A DNA stretch of 52,896 bases from Granulicella sp. L60 (GCF_009765825.1 NZ_LMUR01000018.1:1815591-1868486); one strand, 5' to 3'; positions 29,023-37,061 are shown, numbered from the stretch's first letter. Made by a program: numbers and translations. The notes: generated by a model not told the origin, from the sequence alone.

Positions 29023-29676
29023 TCATGAGCGGGGGTGGAAGAGTTCGTGCCAGCTCAAGCCGATATCCGAGAGGAGAATCGCCATGAAGGAGACGAAGAC
29101 GATCTCCAGCGAAAAGCTGGCGCCGGTGTGCGGGACCGCGAAGGGAAACTGTATCAGGACGCGGACGCCGATGAAGGTAAACGTGACGGCGTAGGAGCGA
29201 ACCATCCATTGGCGGTGCTGCTGGATCTGTCGATTGCGCGCAGTCAGAAACGCTGCGACGGTGGTGACGATCCATGTGGACGCCTGCAGGCTGCTCGCCA
29301 GAAAGAAGTACGGGATGGTGTGGGGGGTGTTGCGATGGTAGGCGAGGATGATCGCTAGCGGTGCGGCTATCAGCACAGAGATGACATAGATCCTGCCAAG
29401 CACGCGATGAAACTTTGGGCTGCGACTGCGGAGGCGGCTGGAGAACTGCGGCGGCCCACATAGTAACGCGAGAACGCCCGCAGCAATATGGGGGAAGATG
29501 AGGAACGGAATGGTGCGGAGGTACGCTCGCTCGGTGTGTTGATGGAGGAGGAGGGGTGCTTCGACGTGAAGGACGATGTAAAGAGTTGCCGTCGCCATCA
29601 CGATCCAGAGCGCGGGCTTGAGCAGCCGGCGTCGATGGGGAGTGGACGTTTGTTTCGGCATTAAACTAACTGGCAT
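29023..29676 (-). CDS. DUF2306 integral membrane protein
   Basis: This 217-residue protein starts at the ATG at 29676, preceded by CAGGAGCC; an open extension to 29772 is not needed. It has about six hydrophobic helices, including 'PALWIVMATATLYIVLHV', 'FLIFPHIAAGVLALLCGP', 'HRVLGRIYVISVLIAAPLA', 'YFFLASSLQASTWIVTTVA' and 'QHRQWMVRSYAVTFTFIGVR'. The pattern HR..GRIY...H.QWM..SY is that of DUF2306, which may bind haem, though this is unproven. Its function is unknown. Wobble bases here are C-rich on the - (coding) strand, the reverse of neighbouring - strand genes. It lies between two 40-bp direct repeats, suggesting insertion or inversion. Confidence 0.85.
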   Translation of the reverse strand: MPVSLMPKQTSTPHRRRLLKPALWIVMATATLYIVLHVEAPLLLHQHTERAYLRTIPFLIFPHIAAGVLALLCGPPQFSSRLRSRSPKFHRVLGRIYVISVLIAAPLAIILAYHRNTPHTIPYFFLASSLQASTWIVTTVAAFLTARNRQIQQHRQWMVRSYAVTFTFIGVRVLIQFPFAVPHTGASFSLEIVFVSFMAILLSDIGLSWHELFHPRS

Positions 29677-29864
29677 TGCGGCTCCTGAGAGCGAAGTGAT
29701 TCTGCGTTCGTTCGCGGCTTGACCAAGCCTACAGATTCGCTGCGAATAGGCTCTAGATTGCCGTTCGAGCACTGCAGAAAGTCATATTGGCTTGAAATAA
29801 TGATCCGCTTTTGTCTGACTGCTTGTCAGCAAAGCAAACAGGATTATGACGTGATTTGACAAAT

Positions 29865-29891
29865 GTGTGACAAACAAAAGACAAGTCACAC
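29865..29891. promoter_or_regulatory. Inverted repeat GTGTGAC-N13-GTCACAC
   Basis: A perfect 7-bp inverted repeat lies in an AT-richer stretch about 190 bp upstream of the DUF2306 start and inside the direct-repeat-bounded segment. It could be an operator or end-binding site. A TTGACA lies just to its left. No binding protein can be named. Confidence 0.4.
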
Positions 29892-29931
29892 GCGCTGAAC
29901 AGGTCGCCTCCCACAGACAACCTTGTTTAGC

Positions 29932-29971
29932 TAAAACCAGCTAAACCTCTAAGCATAACTTCCGCGATACA
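29932..29971. repeat. 40-bp direct repeat, right copy (overlaps aminotransferase 3' end)
   Basis: It spans the last seven codons and stop of the aminotransferase gene plus 17 bp beyond. It matches 28966-29005 at 36 of 40 positions; the copies start 966 bp apart. Four substitutions, one destroying the stop in the left copy, suggest the duplication is not recent. Confidence 0.9.
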
Positions 29972-31193
29972 GCTCCGAAGGCACATGAAACTCCGGCACA
30001 TGCAGCTCCGCAGCTCCATTTACTGTTCCCGGCGCCGTATCCATGCACTTCACAAACGCCGTCTGGAACTTCTCCATCTCGGCCTTCGTTCCAACCGTCA
30101 CCCGCACATAGTTCGGCATCGCGGACCACGTCCGTCCAATCGCAACGTTCTCCTTCATCATCGCCATCTGGAACTCCCGCCCCGGACGCTGCACATCCAC
30201 CATGAACATGTTTCCCTGCGATCCCGGCACGATCTTGTAACCCTTCTTCGTCAGAAACTCGAGCGTATCCGCCCTGATATCCGCATTGATCTTCTTCCGC
30301 AGAGGCACAAGGCCCTTATCCTCCAGACTTGCACGAGCGGCCGCAGCGGTTGTGATCGAGATACTCGCCAGGCTGCGCGCCGGAGGAGCAACCGTCTTGA
30401 ATCGCTGCAGCAGGTCCGGCCGCGCCACCGCAAAGCCCGCCCGCAGCCCAGCCATGCCATAGATCTTCGAGAACGTCCGCAGCACGATGATGTCCTTATC
30501 TTGCGCCACCAGATCGATCACCGAGTCGTCGTTCGAGAAATGGTGATACGCCTCATCCACGATCACGACCGACCCCGCCGGCTTGTTGTTCACCAGCCAC
30601 ACAATATCCTCTCGCGGCGTCATCGTCCCCGTAGGATTATTCGGATTCACCACGTAGTAAGCGCCCGGCGAAGGATGCGCCTTCACCATCGCCTTCACAT
30701 CGTGCGCATAGTTCGCCGTCAGCGGCACCGGATACTTCGGAGCCTTCATCGTCTCAGCCGCTCGGGGTCCCTGCTCATAGCTTGGGTCTGCGTACACTAG
30801 CGGCTTATCCGGTCCAATGTTGGACATCAACGCCAGATCGAGCGGTCCGCTGGAGCCTGGAAACAGACCCACATATCCGCGCTTCAATCCAAACTGTTCG
30901 TTGAAGACCGCGACCGTCTTCATCGTCTCTTCCTCGTGATACCGCCCGCCCATCGATGCCGTACTACATAGCGCCGTTAGCGCAGACTGCGCCGGTCCAA
31001 GCGGATTTTCGTTAGAGCTGATGATCACCGTATCGGGCGGCATCTCGCCCATCTCGTGCGCATGGGGATGTTGCCCTGCACCGGCCTGCTGCGTCGATGC
31101 GAACGCGGGAAATGAGACGGCCGTTGCCGAAGCCGCGCCCAGAATACGCATGAACGACCTGCGCGAAACGCCTTGCGTCAAATGGGGATTCAT
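29949..31193 (-). CDS. Tat-exported HisC-like PLP aminotransferase
   Basis: This 414-residue protein has a twin-arginine signal ('SRRSFMRILGAAS', 10-22) and a His-rich linker ('GQHPHAHEMGE'), then a fold-type I aminotransferase domain. It has 'ISSNENPLGP' (59-68), 'NPNNPTG' (183-189), 'VDEAYHHFS' and the PLP Lys243 in 'RTFSKIYGMAG'. This resembles histidinol-phosphate aminotransferase, but export of a folded PLP enzyme implies an extracytoplasmic role rather than histidine synthesis or DapC activity. The substrate is unknown. The ATG follows TCAGGAGAAC. Its 3' end is duplicated 966 bp away (28966-29005). Confidence 0.9.
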   Translation of the reverse strand: MNPHLTQGVSRRSFMRILGAASATAVSFPAFASTQQAGAGQHPHAHEMGEMPPDTVIISSNENPLGPAQSALTALCSTASMGGRYHEEETMKTVAVFNEQFGLKRGYVGLFPGSSGPLDLALMSNIGPDKPLVYADPSYEQGPRAAETMKAPKYPVPLTANYAHDVKAMVKAHPSPGAYYVVNPNNPTGTMTPREDIVWLVNNKPAGSVVIVDEAYHHFSNDDSVIDLVAQDKDIIVLRTFSKIYGMAGLRAGFAVARPDLLQRFKTVAPPARSLASISITTAAAARASLEDKGLVPLRKKINADIRADTLEFLTKKGYKIVPGSQGNMFMVDVQRPGREFQMAMMKENVAIGRTWSAMPNYVRVTVGTKAEMEKFQTAFVKCMDTAPGTVNGAAELHVPEFHVPSELYRGSYA

Positions 31194-31445
31194 AGAGTTC
31201 TCCTGAAAAAGATGTGTGCGAATGCAGGTCTGCTACGACAGATGGAAGACGCCAACTGAGGATTAGCTACAGAATCCCCGCAAAAAGGGCAGGGTATTGC
31301 AGGCAAATTCTTTGGGAACTGTATGTGAAGACGAACCGTGGTCCGATTGAGTTTCAATGTACCGCGAATTTCTCGCGAACGCCACAAGAATTCAAGAAGA
31401 ATATGCGAACACGCGGCGCACCGAATCACGAACGAACATCCCTAA
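31194..31445. other. Upstream region of the exported aminotransferase, no gene seen
   Basis: This 252-bp stretch is AT-richer than its surroundings. It contains a short inverted repeat CGCGA-N5-TCGCG (31363-31377) that could be a binding site. Short frames here have no ribosome-binding site or recognisable protein. It probably holds the aminotransferase promoter on the - strand. Confidence 0.35.
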
Positions 31446-31543
31446 TCCCGACCAACGGGAGGGCACTCGTCGCTCACCCCTGCAAACAAGGAAAAGAGCC
31501 ATGGAATGGCCGCCCTCCACGTAGGAGCCCCGTCCGGCAGGAC
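31446..31543 (-). repeat. 3'-end palindromic element, copy 4 (short type)
   Basis: It is nearly identical in layout to copy 1 (3681-3776): CCGACCAACGGGAGGGCACT, GCCATggaATGGC and a CACGTAGGAGCCCCGTCCGG end module. That module faces the stop codon of the M29 peptidase gene 22 bp away. Confidence 0.85.
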
Positions 31544-31565
31544 AGCATCTTCCATCAACCGAAGA

Positions 31566-32834
31566 CTAAACCCACTCCCCTTTACGCATCAAAGGCTCAG
31601 CCGCGCCACTCGCTGCAATACCATCCACATCCATCTCGCCAGACCCGATCATCCAGTCCACATGGATCAGGCTTGCATTCGCACCCAGCGCCGCCAGCTG
31701 CTCCGCATCCATCTTCTCGCCGCCGATCAGGCAGGTCGAGTAAGCCTGTCCCAGCGCAATATGGCTCGCCGCATTCTCATCGAACAGAGTATTCCAGAAC
31801 AGCACGCCACTCTGCGCAATCGGCGAAGAGTGCGGCACCAACGCCACCTCACCCAGCCGTCGCGCTCCATCATCCGTACTGATCAGCCGATTCAGCACAT
31901 CCTCGCCCGCGGTCGCCGTGGCCTCCACAATCCTGCCACCTTCAAACCGCACCGCAATATTCTCAATCAGCGTTCCCTGGTGCGACAGCGGCTTCGAAGC
32001 CCGCACCGTGCCGTCCACGCGATCCTTATGCGGCGTCGTAAAGCACTCTTCCGTAGGAATATTCGGCTGGCAGTAGATTCCATTCCCCGCCGTAGTCCCA
32101 CCGCCCGCCCACAGATGATCGTCCGCTAACCCAACCGTCAGGTCCGTGCCAGGCCCCTTGAAGTGCAGCGCCGAAAATCGCTTCGCATTCAACAGATCCA
32201 TCCGCTTCTTCAGCCGCGCCCCATGCTCCCGCCACTCCTGCACGGGATCGTCCACCGCCACGCGCGAGGCCACAAAAATCGCCTCCCACAGCTTCGCGAC
32301 GGCGATATGCTCCTGCTCTCCCGGAAACACCAGCTTCGCCCACTCCGGCGTCGCATAAGCCACAATCGTCCAGTTAATCTCGTGCTTTGTAATTAACTCC
32401 ATCGCCGGCTTACCCGCCTTCGACGCCGCAATATTCGCCCGCGAGACCTTCGCCGGATCCTGCTTCGCCAGCAGCGCAGGGTTCGCTCCCGCAATCGCCA
32501 GCCGCGCCGCGCCACTGCGAAAACCCGCCGCGATCCCATCCTGCAGCCACACCGGCGCATAGTCGAAGCTCGCATCACTCGCATACTCAAACCGCGCCAG
32601 CACGCTCGGATCGTCGGAGTAGAACGTAGTCACCAACAGCGCCCCGGCCTTGTACGCGTACTCTGTAATTCTGCGCACCAGCGGCAACGCCTCCATAGGA
32701 GCAGACATGATCAGCTCTTGCCCCGCGCGCAATCCCAGCCCCACCTTCACCGCAACCTCGGCCAGACGGTCCAGCTTCTCCTCGAACGTAAGGCTCGCAA
32801 ACTTCGTCTTATCCGCCACTGCCGCAACGCTCAT
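31566..32834 (-). CDS. M29-family aminopeptidase
   Basis: This 422-residue protein starts at the ATG at 32834, after AGGATTGACT; the frame is open further but overlaps dapB. It belongs to the thermophilic-type metallo-aminopeptidase family M29 (AmpS/PepS/aminopeptidase T), with 'LRAGQELIMSAP' near the N-terminus. Metal-ligand regions include 'NIPTEECFTTPHKDRVDG', 'RRLGEVALVPHSSPI' and 'NTLFDENAASHIALGQAY', and the end has 'IHVDWMIGSGEMDVDGI'. It removes N-terminal residues from peptides, using two metal ions. It lies 19 bp downstream of dapB, so is likely in the asd-lysC-dapB operon. Its link to lysine metabolism is not obvious. Confidence 0.93.
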   Translation of the reverse strand: MSVAAVADKTKFASLTFEEKLDRLAEVAVKVGLGLRAGQELIMSAPMEALPLVRRITEYAYKAGALLVTTFYSDDPSVLARFEYASDASFDYAPVWLQDGIAAGFRSGAARLAIAGANPALLAKQDPAKVSRANIAASKAGKPAMELITKHEINWTIVAYATPEWAKLVFPGEQEHIAVAKLWEAIFVASRVAVDDPVQEWREHGARLKKRMDLLNAKRFSALHFKGPGTDLTVGLADDHLWAGGGTTAGNGIYCQPNIPTEECFTTPHKDRVDGTVRASKPLSHQGTLIENIAVRFEGGRIVEATATAGEDVLNRLISTDDGARRLGEVALVPHSSPIAQSGVLFWNTLFDENAASHIALGQAYSTCLIGGEKMDAEQLAALGANASLIHVDWMIGSGEMDVDGIAASGAAEPLMRKGEWV

Positions 32835-32853
32835 AGTCAATCCTTCCACTCCG

Positions 32854-33537
32854 CTAAATCTCTGTGTAAACATCCCGAAAGTCATAGCATCCCGTACGCG
32901 TCGCAAGCCACTCGGCCGCACGCACCGCGCCCTCGGCAAACCCTCGCCGCGAAAACGCCTCATGCGTCAGCACCAGCCGATCCGCCTCGCTCCGCGCTTC
33001 CAGCGTATGCAATCCCATCACATCGCCGTCACGGATGGCCTCAATCGGCACCTCTGAACCAGTCTCAGACGTCACTGCCTTCGCCAGGCTGATCGCCGTT
33101 CCTGAAGGCGAATCCAGCTTGCTCGTATGGTGCGTCTCGACGATCGAAAACTTGTACCCGGTGTTCTTCAGCGCCCTGCCCATCATGGCCGCCATCTGCA
33201 TCATTACCTGCACGCTCACCGAAAAATTCGTGCCATACAACAGGCCCGCCTGCTTCCGTTCCGCCAGTGCACGCATGTCCCCAAGCCTGTCGTACCAGCC
33301 CGTCGTTCCAATCACCATCTTCGCGCCCGTCGCCAGGCACGCACGCATATTCTGCACCGCAGACTCAGCCGTCGTGAAATCAATCACCACATCGAACCCC
33401 GCAACGAACGGAGGCGTCAGCGCCGAAGCGCCCGCGTTCTCCTTCGCATCCAGTACATGCACACCATGTCCGCGCTCCGCCGCAATCGACGCCACCAGCT
33501 TGCCCGTCTTACCCATTCCCAAAACCAATACCCGCAT
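32854..33537 (-). CDS. dapB: 4-hydroxy-tetrahydrodipicolinate reductase
   Basis: This 227-residue reductase is a short form of DapB. The N-terminal Rossmann motif 'GMGKTGK' (7-13) binds NAD(P)H, and the C-terminal substrate/tetramer motif 'ETHHTSKLDSPSGTA' (134-148) carries the catalytic His and Lys140. It reduces the DapA product on the way to diaminopimelate/lysine. Shorter DapB proteins of about 220-240 residues are known in several phyla, so this is not a truncation. The ATG follows TTAGGAAGGC. It lies 11 bp after lysC and 19 bp before the M29 peptidase gene. Confidence 0.95.
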   Translation of the reverse strand: MRVLVLGMGKTGKLVASIAAERGHGVHVLDAKENAGASALTPPFVAGFDVVIDFTTAESAVQNMRACLATGAKMVIGTTGWYDRLGDMRALAERKQAGLLYGTNFSVSVQVMMQMAAMMGRALKNTGYKFSIVETHHTSKLDSPSGTAISLAKAVTSETGSEVPIEAIRDGDVMGLHTLEARSEADRLVLTHEAFSRRGFAEGAVRAAEWLATRTGCYDFRDVYTEI

Positions 33538-33548
33538 CGTGTGCCTTC

Positions 33549-34997
33549 CTAAGCCTTGCTCTCTTGTTCTATCCGGTTCGCATTATCCCTGCCCGTTACG
33601 TCAAACACGGTCTCATCCGGGTTCGTGAAGAAGTGCTTGTGCAAACTCCGTACTGCCTCTTCTACATCCTCCTCATCGATCATGAAGCTCATATTGATCT
33701 CGCTCGCACCTTGCGAGATCATGCGCACATTCACATGGCTGATCGCCGAAAACACCTGCCCCGCAATCCCGTTGTGTCCGCGAATATCCTCGCCCACCAG
33801 GCACACCAGCGCCTTATTGCCCTCCATCTTCACATCCGCAATCTTGCTCAGGTCAGAGCAGATCTCCGGCAGTTGTTGATTGCTGTCCACAGTGAGTGAG
33901 ATGCTCACCTCGCTCGTCGATACCATATCAATCGCGCACTTGTACTTATCGAACACATCGAACACGGCCTTCAGATATCCATGCGACATCAACATCCGGC
34001 TCGCGACCACATCCACAATTGTCAGTCTCTTCTTCGCCGCAATGCTCTTGAACGGACTCGCGCACTTATCCGCCATCGCCGTAATCTTCGTGCCTTCATT
34101 CGCCGCATTGCGCGAGTTCAGCACCCACACCGGAATACTCTTCTGCACCGCCGGCAAAATCGTCGCCGGGTGCAGCACCTTCGCGCCAAAGTACGCGAGC
34201 TCCGCCGCCTCCTCGAAGCTGATCGTCTTCACCCGTAGCGCATCCGGGCAGATCCGCGGATCGGTCGTCATAATCCCGTTCACGTCCGTCCAGATCTCGA
34301 TCGCACCGGCATGCATCCCGCCACCCACCAGCGCCGCCGTGTAGTCGCTTCCGCCGCGCCCCAGCGTCGTCGTGACGCCCTCCACCGTCGCTCCGATAAA
34401 CCCACCCATCACCGGAGTCTTCCCAGCCTCGATCAGCGGCAGCACTACCTCTGCCAGCTTGCCCTCAATCGCACTCTCCACCGGCGCCGCCTTGCCGTAG
34501 TTCGCGTCCGTCACAATGCAACGTCGAGCATCCACATGCGCGCCCTGCATCCCGCGCTCCTGCAGAGCCTCGGCCATTACCCTGCTCGAAAGCCGCTCCC
34601 CGAAACTCACCACCAGATCGTTTGTCCTCGGCGTCAACTCGCCCACCGCGGAAATTCCTCGCAGCAGATCATCCAGCGCATCGAACTCCGCATGCAGCGC
34701 AAGCTGCAACTTCGCAAACCGTTCCGTCTCCAGCAGCGCCGCCGCCGTATCGATATGCCGATGCCGCAGTCGCGCACCAATTGCCAGCGCGCCCGCCTTA
34801 TCTCCACGTCCCGCCGCCGCAGCAGCAGCCAGCAACAGGTCCGTCACCTTCGCCATCGCCGATACCACAACGACAGCCTCCAGCCCCTTATCCCGTCGCC
34901 CGCGAACAATCTCAGCCGTCCGCTTCATCGCCGGCGCATCCTCCACCGACGTACCGCCAAACTTCATCACCACCAGACTCCGACGCTCTACGCTCAA
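33549..34997 (-). CDS. lysC: Aspartate kinase
   Basis: This 482-residue kinase has the N-terminal amino-acid kinase motif 'VVMKFGGTSVEDAPAM' and 'LGRGGSDYTAALVGGGM', then paired C-terminal ACT domains (about 320-470) that usually bind lysine and/or threonine for feedback control. It phosphorylates aspartate to open the aspartate-family pathway. The start is taken as TTG, since the strand preceding KFGG needs the extra residues; this TTG overlaps the asd stop (TTGA), giving translational coupling. An ATG ten codons later would cut the first beta-strand. Length is typical of monofunctional aspartate kinases. No lysine-riboswitch-like leader is seen. Confidence 0.96.
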   Translation of the reverse strand: MSVERRSLVVMKFGGTSVEDAPAMKRTAEIVRGRRDKGLEAVVVVSAMAKVTDLLLAAAAAAGRGDKAGALAIGARLRHRHIDTAAALLETERFAKLQLALHAEFDALDDLLRGISAVGELTPRTNDLVVSFGERLSSRVMAEALQERGMQGAHVDARRCIVTDANYGKAAPVESAIEGKLAEVVLPLIEAGKTPVMGGFIGATVEGVTTTLGRGGSDYTAALVGGGMHAGAIEIWTDVNGIMTTDPRICPDALRVKTISFEEAAELAYFGAKVLHPATILPAVQKSIPVWVLNSRNAANEGTKITAMADKCASPFKSIAAKKRLTIVDVVASRMLMSHGYLKAVFDVFDKYKCAIDMVSTSEVSISLTVDSNQQLPEICSDLSKIADVKMEGNKALVCLVGEDIRGHNGIAGQVFSAISHVNVRMISQGASEINMSFMIDEEDVEEAVRSLHKHFFTNPDETVFDVTGRDNANRIEQESKA

Positions 34998-36106
34998 GCC
35001 GTCACCGCCACTGCCCGCTGCGTCGCCCCGGTCACCGGCACCCCAAGCTTATCCAGCTTCCCCATGCGCGCCAGCACCTCAGCGTTCAACACAGCCGCTC
35101 CCGCTGCCCCGCGAATCGTATTGTGCGACAACACCACGAACTTCCAGTCCAGCAGTGTGCACTCGCGCAACCGCCCCACCGTCGCGGCCATTCCACTCCC
35201 GCGCATCCTGTCCAGCCGTGGCTGCGGACGATCCACACCCGCATCGAACTCAACCGGCTGCGTCGGAGCCGTAGGCAGATGCTGTCCCTCCAGCGGCGCA
35301 AACTCGCTCCATGCCGCCAGAACCTCCTCGCGCGTAGCCTTCTTCTTGAACTTGATACTTACGCACTCGGTATGCCCATCCTCCACCGCCACGCGATTGC
35401 AGTGCGCACTCACCTTCGCATCCAGCAGGTCAACCTTCGCGCCGTTCAAACGACCCAGCAGCTTGCCGACCTCCTCCTGCAGCTTCTCTTCCTCATTCTT
35501 GATAAACGGCACCACGTTCCCTAGAATATCCAGCGAAGCCACGCCCGGATATCCCGCACCGCTCACCGCCTGCATCGTGCTCACAAACAGGCTCTCAATC
35601 CCGAACCTCTCCTCCAGCGGTTTCAGCGCCAGCACCAGCCCAATCGCGCTGCAGTTCGGATTCGTCACAATGTATCCGCCGCTCTCCCGCCGCCAGCTCT
35701 GCGTCTCCAGCATCGCCAGGTGATCCGCATTCACCTCCGGTACCACCAGCGGCACATCCTCGGTCATCCGGAACGCGCTCGAGTTCGAGATCACCGCACA
35801 TCCCGCAGCGGCAAACTTCGGCTCCAGCTCCCGCGCAATATCCGAGTCCAGCGCAGCAAAGATAATCTTCGGCAGCTCAACCGCCGAGCCCTCAGGAACA
35901 TTCGGCTGCAGCGTCATCGCCGCAATCCCCGCAGGCAGCGGAGTGTCCAGCTTCCACCGGCACGCATCGGCGTAGGTCTTACCCGCGCTCCGATCGCTCG
36001 CTGCCAGCCACGCAATCTCGAACCACGGATGATTGCTCAATAACTGAATGAATCGTTGCCCGACCATGCCGGTCGCGCCAAGAATCCCAACCTTACGCCG
36101 TTCCAT
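34994..36106 (-). CDS. asd: Aspartate-semialdehyde dehydrogenase
   Basis: This 370-residue enzyme reduces aspartyl phosphate to aspartate semialdehyde, the branch-point precursor of lysine, threonine and methionine. The NADP-binding loop 'GATGMVGQRF' is at 10-19, and the catalytic Cys152 lies in 'NPNCSAIGL', followed by 'SGAGYPG'. The overall pattern is of the longer archaeal/fungal-type ASADH rather than the E. coli type. The ATG at 36106 is preferred; a TTG five codons upstream is possible. The stop overlaps the lysC start, so asd-lysC-dapB-M29 peptidase form one operon, with asd first. Confidence 0.95.
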   Translation of the reverse strand: MERRKVGILGATGMVGQRFIQLLSNHPWFEIAWLAASDRSAGKTYADACRWKLDTPLPAGIAAMTLQPNVPEGSAVELPKIIFAALDSDIARELEPKFAAAGCAVISNSSAFRMTEDVPLVVPEVNADHLAMLETQSWRRESGGYIVTNPNCSAIGLVLALKPLEERFGIESLFVSTMQAVSGAGYPGVASLDILGNVVPFIKNEEEKLQEEVGKLLGRLNGAKVDLLDAKVSAHCNRVAVEDGHTECVSIKFKKKATREEVLAAWSEFAPLEGQHLPTAPTQPVEFDAGVDRPQPRLDRMRGSGMAATVGRLRECTLLDWKFVVLSHNTIRGAAGAAVLNAEVLARMGKLDKLGVPVTGATQRAVAVTA

Positions 36107-36176
36107 TGCTTCACGCCCCAAAGTGCGATCTGGTTATCCATTTAGAATAACGCGCCATGCCGCGCGCGAACACCCC

Positions 36177-36632
36177 TCACCGCCCAAACTGCCTCAGATG
36201 ATGGTCCGCATGCAGATATCCCCACCGCCTCCACTCGAACTCCGTCATCCTGCCGAACATCGGATGACCCGGCATCGCCTCCACCGGAGTCCGCCTAAAC
36301 CGTTCCACCAGCGCAAGCAGCTCCCGCCGATCCGCATCGAACTCCGTCGGGCACGTCCCGCCCCCACCCTGCTTCAACTCCGGCCGCGTCGGTACATTCT
36401 TCGGCCACTTCATCGGAACCCGCAGCGCGCCCCACTTCACCACCGTCCGCAGAAACCAGCTCGACGCATCCTCCGCACTCTTCTCCCTCAGCGTCAATCG
36501 AAGCGCGTCCGACAGATGACATACCATCCCATGCGCCGACATCGTTCCCCATCGCGGCCTATCCAACACGGTCAGCTCTTCAATCCGCTTCAGAATCTCC
36601 TCGCAACACGGCGCCTTGTCCAGAGTCTTCAT
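36177..36632 (-). CDS. DUF1569/DinB-like protein
   Basis: This 151-residue protein starts at the ATG at 36632, after GATGAGGATTG. It has a helical DinB-like layout: an N-terminal His in 'MSAHGMVCHLSDALRL' and a C-terminal 'YLHADHHLRQFG' supplying further His ligands. The three-His arrangement suggests metal binding, as in DUF1569 and the wider DinB/bacillithiol-transferase superfamily. The exact substrate is unknown; a thiol-transferase role would be in keeping with the YpdA-like gene elsewhere in the window, but this is speculation. It is transcribed with the small membrane protein 29 bp upstream. Confidence 0.85.
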   Translation of the reverse strand: MKTLDKAPCCEEILKRIEELTVLDRPRWGTMSAHGMVCHLSDALRLTLREKSAEDASSWFLRTVVKWGALRVPMKWPKNVPTRPELKQGGGGTCPTEFDADRRELLALVERFRRTPVEAMPGHPMFGRMTEFEWRRWGYLHADHHLRQFGR

Positions 36633-36661
36633 TCGCAATCCTCATCCTGCGAACCGGCGAA

Positions 36662-37033
36662 TCAGTTATCGCGTCTGCGTCTCGAGTGGTACCCACCCGA
36701 CCCACCCCACACCAGCACCGCCACCACCAGATGAACCAGGAACCACAGGCTCACCCCCTGGTCGAGATAGATCAGAAACAGTACCAGCGCACGCGGCAGC
36801 AGCGCCCACACCAGCAGCGGCACCAGCCAACCCTGCAGGCGATACGGCGCCAGCCAGCTCTCCAGATGAAACGGCACCAGCACACCCTGAAACCACGCCA
36901 CTACCAGCGTCAGCCTGGGCAGAAACAGCGCAAACACCAAAAACCAGAACGGCAGCCGGTGCACCACAAACTCGAGCCGGAACTGCACATGCTCCTGCAC
37001 CGCTACCGCCAACATCGCCAGTCCTGCACTCAT
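36662..37033 (-). CDS. Small hydrophobic membrane protein
   Basis: This 123-residue protein is called from the ATG at 37033; the frame is open to 37111 but the extra part is basic and atypical. It has three or four hydrophobic helices, for example 'FWFLVFALFLPRLTLVVAWF', 'LQGWLVPLLVWALLPRALV' and 'LWFLVHLVVAVLVW', and ends in 'GGYHSRRRRDN'. I recognise no family. The protein is probably an inner-membrane component; its function cannot be inferred from the flanking cupredoxin-like lipoprotein or DUF1569 gene. Confidence 0.65.
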   Translation of the reverse strand: MSAGLAMLAVAVQEHVQFRLEFVVHRLPFWFLVFALFLPRLTLVVAWFQGVLVPFHLESWLAPYRLQGWLVPLLVWALLPRALVLFLIYLDQGVSLWFLVHLVVAVLVWGGSGGYHSRRRRDN

Positions 37034-37061
37034 CGCGCCCCCGTCCTTTATTTCAAGTCCT

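Noticed and set aside
29949..31193. Calling the exported aminotransferase DapC of the lysine pathway
   Set aside because: Its Tat signal would place it outside the cytoplasm, where DapC would not meet its substrate; nearness to dap genes alone is not enough.
36107..36176. Possible riboswitch before asd/lysC
   Set aside because: Only about 70 bp lie between asd and the DUF1569 gene, which is too short for a lysine riboswitch and shows no conserved core.
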